This document shows positions 35,536 through 43,735 of a stretch of 50,978 nucleotides of DNA, one piece after another (positions within the stretch are counted from its first letter, which is position 1; each line of letters starts with the position of its first letter). The notes under the pieces were generated by a model that was not told the DNA's origin, made no database searches, and saw only the letters and a list, made by a program, of their open reading frames with translations. The position numbers and the translations under genes are program-made. Location of the stretch: NCBI GenBank assembly GCA_020536535.1, contig JAHLWZ010000663.1, positions 1 through 50,978 of the forward strand. The letters run 5' to 3'. Origin of the DNA: Pelomyxa schiedti. Its lineage: Eukaryota > Evosea > Pelobiontida > Pelomyxidae.

Positions 35536-35879
35536 AGCCCAGAACAAAGAAACTAATTCAACCTCTTTCTTCTTTTTTTTTTTTTTTTTTCAAAAAGAAA
35601 TGGTGGGTGTCATATCCATACATGACATTGTTGAAGTAGGTTGCTCATACATGGACAAATCTGTGTCATCCAGTCATTTCATTGCTCACCAATTAATCCC
35701 CTTCCACTTTGTCAGTCCGCCGGTCTCATAATGTTGAACTTTATAGACCCATGCCCCTTATTCATCATAGTGTTGAACACAGTACGAGTGAAGTGAGCTT
35801 TGATCGAAATGGGACGTTGTACTGGACGTGAACTCCGAATATCGAGAACAACCCAAACAAGTTTGCCTTGACTTACACA
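35536..35879. other. intergenic between convergent genes, with T run
   Basis: Holds the 3' UTRs of the LUC7-like gene (+) and of the actin-related/kinase gene (-). A 20-nt T run lies at about 35571-35590. Nothing in it reads as protein. Confidence 0.5.
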
Positions 35880-38800
35880 TTACCACTGTTCTAATTTTTC
35901 AAAAGCCTCTGGAAAGCAAATTCCCCAACCCTTGATATCCTTACTACTTCGATTGAGTGAAGAAGGAAGTTTAATTTTTTTTAAAAGGTGCAATTCAGTG
36001 TCTTCGTCTTCTGGAGTAATCTTGCTAGAGGGTTTATTCTTAGTTCGTTTTAAAAGTTAGACTAATTGTGTAGGGAGTGGAACACTTACCTCCGAATGTA
36101 ATTTCTTTTCTTTGTGTAGTAGGGGGATATCTTCCTTTGGCTGGTTTGGCATGTGACTTGGTGGTAGATGTAAGAACTGGTCGGTCCCCAACTGCTACCT
36201 CATCAATTATGCTGGGGAGAATTTCTTTGGTTTTGGCTGGATGTCTCGCAGAAATTATATCGGCCGAATATACTTCTCTCTGCTCACAAAACTCAAGCAT
36301 TGTGGCTTGGAATGAAGCCACGTCAGCCAGAGCCTCATTGGTGAAAACAAGTGAACAAACTTGTTCAACAGTCGGAAGTGCGGCACTGGATTTGGTTGTT
36401 GTTTTTGTGGTAGTTGAAGCTGTATTTACAGTTTTGGAGAGGGCTGAAACATTGGCTGAATGAATGTCAAAGAGGATGGCTTCAATTGCTTTTGTGGTAC
36501 CAGAAAAGAAATTAATTGCTTCCTCCATTGAAGAGGGGGCACATAACCAGTCACAGTGTGGATGCGGGAAGAACATAATGGCACCACATATTAGCATTGC
36601 TTGTTTGGCAGAGGGTCGCCGGAAGTTCTCACGTTCCAGGAGGTGGGGAATAAGGGCACTGGCCCAGGAGGAACTCTGAAACTGTGGAGGAACTACAAAG
36701 GGAGGTTTGGTGGTGGAAGAAATAAATTCAATATCAATGGGTTGATTTGCTCTTGCATAAGGATGCTGTCCACATATGGCTTCAAACAGCACACATCCCA
36801 CTGCCCAAACGTCATTTTTGCCAAGCTGATACTTGCGCTGTGAATATATCTGACCCGAGATTTTAGGCTGAGGTACTGAATGAAATAGCTCTGGTGCACG
36901 GTTTGACTGGTTTCCATCCATACACTCACCTTCATTCAGTAAAATGAAGTCTTCTCCATCAGGGCAACGAATTGAGGTGCCCATATCACAGAGAACCCAG
37001 GAGCTCCCACTGACATTAGGCCTGTTCATAAGAAGAACATTATCAATCTTGATGTCACAATGGAACCAGCCATGTGAATTTAGGTTGTAGCATGCACAAA
37101 GCAAGCAAAAAGCAAGTTGGAGCAGTCCGATTTGTGTATGTGCCCCAGAGAGTGGGTTTCCTCCATCAAGAGGTAGTGGTTTGCGTGGGAACCTGCCAAA
37201 CTTATCAGATAGTCTGGAGTCCAGCGTGCACTGCCCAAGCTCAATTGTGAGAAATGTAGTGCGTTTGAAAATTGGGATGGCATCATAGTCAGTAGATCCC
37301 TCAACCCAGCGGCGTGCATCGTCAACAAGCGCATATTTTGGTCGTAATTCTGAAGGGACAAGGTTGAGTTGAGTATCCCCTCTGAAGTAATTGTAGATGT
37401 TAGCAAGGCACCAGTGAGGATGCATAAACCCCACTTCGCACTCTCTGTCAAACCAGTCCTTTTGGTGCTTTGTCCTCTCCCCAGCAGAGAAATTAAACAT
37501 CATTTTCAGTGCAACTGTTGTTGGCTGTGTAGAAGAACGAATGGCAGCTGACCGTAAATCAACTTTGTGAACACTTCCATTACACCCTTTCCCAATAGTT
37601 ACTGCTGTAGATGTTTCAAGGCTCTCGAGTTCAACCAATCCCATTCTTCCCTTCTCGAAGTGGCAAATTTCTGCTTGCAAATTCTTTCCTGTTGTGAGAA
37701 GTAATTGTCTCTTTATCTCCACGACTTCATCCATCTGTGCACTTTCCACTTGTGTTCCCTTCCCAGTGGCTCCTCGGGTAGTTGTAGATGAAACTCTGTT
37801 TTTTTGAGGCACTGGATTTTTCCTTGTCTTAGTTGTTGTGGACTTTTTCAACACCACTTTTTGGCGTGGTGGGTCTTCCTGCACTTGTGTTCTGTGAGTT
37901 TGTGTGAGAGTGGGGCTTTCCACTAGTTTTCCATTGAATTCATTTGAGAGCTCTGGTTCCGATTCATGTACAGTGAGGAGATTCCAGTTATTGTTAAGGG
38001 ATTGGCATCCTCTCTCACTGTACTCCGCCTTGCTCAATTTCCAGTTATCAAAATGACCTGGTAATGAACCAAGTATAGACCCTCCAAGCCACACTGCATG
38101 TTGTCGCCCTTCATTACTCAGAACTCGAACATTGACTGTTGATGAAGAAATATGGGATATCTCTTTTTGCAAGCGGGTGGCTAGGCCAGTGAACATTGAT
38201 GAACCTCCAGATAGGGCAATATTGTTGGCAAGGTCTTGTTGTGAATTTACAATTGACTTCCAGCAAAGTGCCTGGATACTCAAGTCTGCACCCATTCCAA
38301 TTAGTTCAGGATAAAATAATGCCTCAGTGGCTCTGTGGTTCTCACTGTAAATATGAAATTTAGCACCATCAGGAAGTGTGACAAGTTGGTTTGGTTGACC
38401 AAGACTTTTTCTTGCTTCAAGGTCAGGGTCACTGGCCACATAGCAAACCCTCTCTTTAATTCCTTCATATGCATGTGCCCACTGTTCTGTAATTGCTGAA
38501 CCTTTTGTCAAAAATGAACTTGGTCTCTGGTGTATCAGGTCCTCCAATCTTTTATTGATGCTCTTCCCTGCATTGCAACACTTAAATGTAGCACGTGGAA
38601 AATAGTTACCATCCACAATTGGAACAATCTGAGTGAATCCATATCCCATCTCCACACAAAGACCAGAGGCCATAGCTGACGAAAAGAGTGCAAGAGGTCC
38701 TTGGGGCCATACCAACAGTGATGGTATAGTAAATGTCTCAAATGCCATCTCAGCTTTCCTCTCTCTATCTTTAAGTGGAGACAGGTGCGGTTCTGGCAAA

Positions 38801-39314
38801 AATAGTCGAGTTTCCTCTGGGACTATTTTGAGCAAGTCATAGAAAGTGTGGTGCCAAAGGTGCTCCAGATCCCAACTTATATCAACTCGTTCTGAGCTTG
38901 GAATAGGCCGTACCACTTTATCAAACTGAAGAGCTTGATTACCATAAGCTACTGAATCATACCACTCACTGCGAGAGTTAGAATTTCTTTTCTGTCCAAT
39001 AAGAGTCTTTAACAAAAATAATAAAGTGAACCGTAAGTATGAAAGTAAACCAACAACAACAGCAGCCACCATACCACACATATTAAACTATCTATCGTCA
39101 AGCACAAAGTACAAACCGGGAACACCAAAGAAGGTACGTCATCTCCCGCAAATCCAACCTTTGTGTAACCACTCCCATTGTCCATTACAACAATTAAATT
39201 TTGATCCCCTCCAGTACTCAATGGTTCTTCTGTAGTAGTGGTACTAGTACTTGTAGTCACGACAGAGGATGACTTCCGAGCTGACATTATCCTCCTCTCC
39301 ATTTCGGAAAACAT
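35880..39314 (-). CDS. actin-related protein fused to a PINK1-like protein kinase
   Basis: Exon 1 (39314-39117) gives MFSEMERRIMSARKSSS, a Ser/Thr tail and the actin phosphate loop MDNGSGYTKVGFAGDD. A 110-nt intron joins FP|TLIGQKR to an exon of nearly 3 kb that is open without interruption. It first completes the actin fold (DLEHLWHHTFYDLLKIVPEE, AFETFTIPSLLVWPQGPLAL, YEGIKERVCYVASDPDLEA, NIALSGGSSMFTGLATRLQK, AVWLGGSILGSLPGHF). After a basic, Ser/Thr-rich linker it encodes a kinase domain: TIGKGCNGSVHKV, VALKMMFNFSAGE, GWFHCDIKIDNVLL, LCDMGTSI, NRAPELF. The glycine loop and KMMxNxSAG resemble PINK1. Catalytic Lys, Asp, Asn and the metal Asp are present (HCD for HRD, DMG for DFG). In the actin part the second phosphate loop is altered (VEMGYGFTQ), so ATP hydrolysis is doubtful. 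The exon ends at TAA 36040; a spliced extension to TAA 35880 is likely. Confidence 0.88.
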
Positions 39315-39663
39315 CTTGTCCAATGTACCCTCCTCCGCAGAACCAGACCGTCGCGACGAAAACGAAAAAGGAAAATAATGCAGTTCCGGTCCTTTGATTT
39401 TAGTCTGGTCTGGACCAGTTCGAGAAAAGTGCAGCTCGGATTTTCTCGCTAGAAACCAGCAGCTCCAGAACAACAACACCACCACCACCTCCAAAATGCC
39501 GATTGGTCAGGGGTCATGTTCAGCCGCTTTTTGATATTGTTCGTTCCAGGCTTTCTACAGTCAATTCCCCACTCTGCAGCGAGAGTCTCTGCTATAGTAG
39601 ATTGAACACCCGCTGCACACTCCTGCCTATTGTCACCACTCACTGGCCTCTGTTCTACACCAT

Positions 39664-39826
39664 GCTTGATGTTACGTTTGATGACGGTCTATGTAAACAT
39701 TGCAAGGGACTTACGCACAAGTTTGGGAATGTTTGCATGCACTGCTTGCTTCCAGAAGGAGATTCGCTACTGGAGACTCGGGATCACACACAACCTATCT
39801 TGTCATGCAACGTTTTTTTTGAGTGA
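39664..39826 (+). CDS. possible small zinc-ribbon protein (54 aa)
   Basis: An ATG-started open frame of 54 codons contains CKHC and CMHC, spaced as C-x2-C-x10-C-x2-C, a plausible zinc-ribbon, followed by LLPEGDSLLETRDHTQPIL. It lies in the 530-bp interval between the ARP-kinase start and the tRNA deacylase stop, where the frame is also open upstream to about 39503 without an ATG. No family recognised. It may be chance, or the last exon of an unresolved gene. Confidence 0.25.
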
Positions 39827-39842
39827 TTGGGCCAAAGGCAGT

Positions 39843-40772
39843 TTAGAAGTCGAAAATGTGGGTATAGGGACCTGAGGAAGTCATTCTTAGGCGTTGTCTG
39901 TTGCCATAAGTACCACTGACTAGCACAACTGTTTTGGCCGGTGGGTGATGTAGTTCAGTTGTTGCTGCTGCTGTTGTTGTTGTTGTTGCTGCTGCTTGAG
40001 GCTCGCTTGTGGAACTAGTTGAAGCTGTTGTTTCTGAACTTGTGGTGGTTGTTTCTATTATGGGTTCTGAGGATGATGTGGGTTTTGGAGAAGGCGTTGC
40101 TGGTGTTGTTGCACAAATGTGTGATTGGGCCGATATCGAGGAAGAAAACGAGGAGATAAACTCGTTGAACAGCCGTAGGCCGCTTTGTTTCTCAATCAAT
40201 GAGTGATACCTTGTTCTGGTGAATTGAAAGTGGCTTTTGTTATTTCACTAATAAGGAGGGACTCACTGTGCGACATTACTCTTCAACTTGCCAGCCATAG
40301 ACGCTTGTGGAATTATCATCACGTCCCCTTTTACGGCAATAATTGACTCGTTGCCATTGGTGACTGGATTAAAACCTACAGTAAGAAACTCTAGTTAGTT
40401 CTACATGACTATCCCAAGTCATTAATGCCTACATATCTGAGCACTAGAAATAGCCTCCACTACAGAGGAATTACCAAATGAATTAAAAAGCTCAAAAAGA
40501 AAACCTGCTCTATGGACGGACTCAGTTGTGGCACTCTTTAAAAAGCAAACGTAAACTATAATTCCCCGCTCAATAGCACCCCATTGTGTTGCCCCTGCAT
40601 CCTTCCCATAACCAATTAAAGGTAGGTAGAACAGCGGGTTTAAGGCAAACAACAACTACGCAGCACTGTCACGATAAATGTGGCCACAGATGTCACACGC
40701 ACAAGTGACAATTCGGCACTCTCCACTTGCTGTACTACAGTTCGCACCCCACAATTCGTTGTTGCCGCCATC
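39843..40772 (-). CDS. DTD2: D-aminoacyl-tRNA deacylase 2-like (ATD/DTD2)
   Basis: Chirality/proofreading enzyme that removes wrongly attached amino acids from tRNA; DTD2 (ATD) corrects alanine on tRNA-Thr. Start at ATG 40772: MAATTNCGVRTVVQQVESAE, then an intron of about 97 nt to ATQWGAIERGIIVYVCFLKS. A third exon gives SIIAVKGDVMIIPQASMAGK. The last exon gives QYHSLIEKQSGLRLFNEFIS, then an inserted block of about 60 residues rich in Ser/Thr/Ala/Pro, then the C-terminal hallmark SGTYGNRQRLRMTSSGPYTH ending IFDF. The Gly-Pro motif of the DTD fold (SGPYT) is present. The insertion is unusual and falls before the conserved C-terminus. The first intron's exact donor is uncertain. Confidence 0.88.
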
Positions 40773-40833
40773 GCATCGGCCACCGCCAGGGCACAAAATT
40801 GGAAATAAATTAAAAAATCTATTTTGACATTGT

Positions 40834-41380
40834 TCAGTAGTGCACAATAAACATGGCAATTTCAATAAGCAGAAATGGAGGTACATGCCACAGAGGGCTG
40901 CTTTTGCCAGTGTTGGGGAGATGTCCCGCAAGCAGAGTGAGTAGAGCTGGTCTGTTTACTTTTAGGCCATACTTGTGCCATGTCAAATCAAAGTACAAAC
41001 GGCCTGATTGATACGAACATGGTGCGAACTTGCTCTGGAACTGTGATTCAGTTATGTGCCAATTTCCACATGGGTCTAACTTCTCAAAGGAGCAGGACAT
41101 TGCGTCAGCATAGGGGCAAAGCCGGGAAATGGAGCCCCATATACTGGGTGTGTGTGGTATACCGCGAAAGCTATAACTACACCAAGACTTCACCCACTCT
41201 TTGAAGCAACCTTCGTGAATCCGGACAGAGTAGGAAGGAATTACCTCCTCGGTCAATCTGACACCTTTATACTTAACAGAGCTCAGTATTTTATGAAGTG
41301 GAACCTGCAGCACGATACAGTAGAGTGCCACTGCATACAATTTCCCCATTATGGTTCAGAGTCCAACAACCCTCACTCAT
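40834..41380 (-). CDS. Cys-rich hypothetical protein with C-terminal hydrophobic segment
   Basis: An open minus-strand frame encodes a Cys/Trp/Tyr-rich sequence, for example EVIPSYSVRIHEGCFKEWVK, LCPYADAMSCSFEKLDPCGN and APCSYQSGRLYFDLTWHKYG. A likely first exon starts at ATG 41380 (MSEGCWTLNHNGEIVCSGTL) and joins through a 37-nt intron. The frame ends with PPFLLIEIAMFIVHY at about 40834; an alternative splice after WHKYGLK would change the tail. The spaced cysteines suggest a secreted or membrane-exposed protein. No family recognised. It ends about 60 bp before the deacylase start on the same strand. Confidence 0.35.
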
Positions 41381-41810
41381 TGCGAAATAGGTCTTGTAGC
41401 CCCTTTATACCAAAAAATGAGAACCCAAAAAAAGGAACTTAAAAAAAAAAAAAATGCTCACACACAAGAAGTCTCAACCAATTCGTATCGCTTCTCGTTC
41501 GTATTAATACTGGACAGTGACAACATCACACAGTGCTAGGATGTTGAGTAGGACCAATAAACAACAACAACAAAAACAAGCACGGAGAAAAACAAAGCCT
41601 CCGTTGTTTTTTTGTTCAATAGAACCTGATCCCTCTGATGTAACCACAAACCAACCGGTGTACTGTGATCACCCATGAAATAAGTGTCGGTTTTTCTCAT
41701 AACCTGGAGAATAATCAACAGGCCGGAACGCTGCATGTACGTATGTAGGATCGGCGGTCTGGTGCTTCTTTTATTCTCCCTTATCGCCAAGTACTTGTGG
41801 GTTGCGAGAT

Positions 41811-42476
41811 TTAGGGATGGTGCCGTGACAGCACACTTTTTGCTATGTCCCGTTTCGCGGCTCGCATTTCCTCTTCCGAAGTGAAAGGGCACAGTTCAGT
41901 TGGGTGAGTACGCAGTGTGCACTTTGAACAGTACTTCCACAGAGTGGGGAAGAACCACCAGATAGTGGTCCCATTTGCGTTGTATTCACAGGGTCCAGGA
42001 TACGCAACAAGAAGTGGATTGACTTTGAAAAAGTGTGCCTCGTACTGTCCGTTGCTTGTGTCGGTCCCCGGGATAAGCAGTGGCACCAGATATTCGGTGT
42101 CCCCAAGGAACTGTGAAAACGCGGCAAGAAGTTCTTCCCTGGGAGCGTCGCTGTAGAGGATGACAGGTACCACAAACTCATGTGGCGTAAAGTCTATGTC
42201 CCCATCTTTCAGTTGCACAGACACACCTTCCCTGGTGCTTTCGTTCTCAGTCAAGCAAACTCGATACGCCCCATTGCATTTGTCGAACCAATAGACCAAA
42301 CCCGTAAGCTGTGTCTGCACGGCTTGGCATATTTCGTCTTGTGTAGCGGTGTCGACAGTGAACGGGTGGTAGTAAAGCACAATTGTGGGTTGTTTAGCAG
42401 CCGATGTAATAATTTCTCCCCCAGCTGAGGTGGAACTTCCAGTATGAGTTACTGTCTGTGCCATCACAGATGACAT
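41811..42476 (-). CDS. CCHC zinc-knuckle protein, unknown role
   Basis: Single open exon of about 220 codons starting MSSVMAQTVTHTGSSTSAGG. The folded part has no match I know (TIVLYYHPFTVDTATQDEIC, GLVYWFDKCNGAYRVCLTEN, EFVVPVILYSDAPREELLAA). Near the C-terminus is a textbook C-x2-C-x4-H-x4-C knuckle, CSKCTLRTHPTELC, preceded by an aromatic stretch (TTIWWFFPTLWKY), then EEEMRAAKRDIAKSVL. Such knuckles usually bind single-stranded nucleic acid. No retroelement domains are nearby. A further downstream exon cannot be excluded, because another minus-strand frame stays open to 41536. The start codon is 56 bp from that of the divergent coiled-coil gene. Confidence 0.6.
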   Translation of the reverse strand: MSSVMAQTVTHTGSSTSAGGEIITSAAKQPTIVLYYHPFTVDTATQDEICQAVQTQLTGLVYWFDKCNGAYRVCLTENESTREGVSVQLKDGDIDFTPHEFVVPVILYSDAPREELLAAFSQFLGDTEYLVPLLIPGTDTSNGQYEAHFFKVNPLLVAYPGPCEYNANGTTIWWFFPTLWKYCSKCTLRTHPTELCPFTSEEEMRAAKRDIAKSVLSRHHP

Positions 42477-42532
42477 ACCGCCCTCTGTGTCGTCTTGATC
42501 GACACCACTCCCAGAAAAAAAAAAAAACAGCG
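42477..42532. promoter_or_regulatory. 56-bp bidirectional promoter/5' region
   Basis: Only 56 bp separate the start codons of the divergent CCHC-knuckle and coiled-coil genes. The interval contains a 13-nt A run just upstream of the plus-strand ATG and no obvious TATA box. Both 5' UTRs and any core promoter must fit here or overlap the coding exons. Inferred from the gene arrangement only. Confidence 0.45.
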
Positions 42533-43500
42533 ATGGACACTGGGAAGAAAGAGGAAGGTGCGGAGCCGGAGGAAGAGGGAGGAGTAAGAGGCATCCCAAT
42601 TGGAACCGAAGAAGCTTGCGCGGCGGTCGTGAACGGAGGCGACGTGGAGGTTTTGGCGCGCGGCACGCCGATACAGTACCAGCATCTGGTGTACGCCATC
42701 GATGAGGCTCTGAAGCGACCCTACTTCACTTTCAATGTGTGTGCCAAATTCAATGTGTCCTGTGACTTTGTTTTTGTTGTTGTTGTTGTTGCTGCTGCTG
42801 CTTATGGTCCCGCCAAATAAATGCTTAACTTGGCCAGGATTTCTTGAGTTACTTCAAGGGATTGGAGGATACCCATGGGGAACGGTTTTGGTTCACGCTT
42901 TATGTAACTCTATTGTATGTTCTGAGAAGGAACATAAAGGTGTGGAACAAATTATTCCTTGGAACCTCTTTCTTATTGTCTCCTTTTCTTTCTATGTTTT
43001 TCCCACTTCTTCAATATCATTTAGCTCGGATTTTATTTTGTTCAATTTTCTTATATTTGGAACATGGAACTGGGTGATTTACACTGTTTGCTGTAGCAAG
43101 AGTGCCTTATCGTTTTGGTTAAAAAGTATGGCTTGATGGAAAAATGGAAAGCCATAGAGCCCCTTATCGTTCAGCAATCAGCACTGTCAACACAAAAGTA
43201 TGGCAGCCAATCTTGCCGAATTTAAGCTCCTTCTGTAATGACCTCTAACTACAGTGTCACATCCGATGTCCTGACCACTACCAAATTCTTGGAGACCGTG
43301 ATTCAAGTGAAGAAAAGCACTTTAACCAAACTGGAAGAGAAAGAAACACAGGTACTGGGAATTTTATCCCATAATCATCTATCACAAATAACCCCTTGTA
43401 GCTCCAACATGAGGAAGCACAGCTGATGCAACAACTACACCAACTTCAGGACCAAACCTCTGTGCTTGTAAATACTCTCCAGGAAAACTTTTTGCCCTAA
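42533..43500 (+). CDS. helical/coiled-coil protein, unknown role
   Basis: Exon 1 starts MDTGKKEEGAEPEEEGG and contains GTPIQYQHLVYAIDEALKRP. After an intron with a (TTG)n/(CTG)n run it continues FLSYFKGLEDTHGERFWFTL and YVTLLYVLRRNIK, then ECLIVLVKKYGLMEKWKAIE. The last exons form a coiled coil: FLETVIQVKKSTLTKLEEKE and EEAQLMQQLHQLQDQTSVLV, ending LQENFLP at TAA 43498-43500. About 190 residues. The layout (helical globular N-terminus, coiled-coil C-terminus) would suit a subunit of a cytoskeletal or intraflagellar complex, but I do not recognise the family. Exon joins near 42950-43090 are uncertain. Confidence 0.5.
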
Positions 43501-43735
43501 AGCCAAAATCTAAAAAAACAAAACCCGCGGTCCTTCATTACCCAGTTTAGTGCCATCACCACAGGGACCCCGAAAAAAATGACGACGAGCACGGCAATCA
43601 ACCCCCAAATGGTACCCAGTCCCTACTTTTTTTTATTTGTGTTTTCGAACAACTGGCCCCCAGTCTAGCCACACACTCGTCCCTAGATTCACAGTGAACA
43701 AACACAACTCTCTTTTGTGTCAAACCTAAATTTCT

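Noticed and set aside
36077-36463. 128-codon plus-strand frame within the ARP-kinase gene
   Set aside because: Antisense shadow of a long, clearly homologous minus-strand exon.
41536-41892. 118-codon minus-strand frame ending in a hydrophobic run
   Set aside because: It overlaps the end of the CCHC gene in another frame, and the hydrophobic end comes from AAC/CAA-type simple sequence. Kept only as a possible downstream exon.
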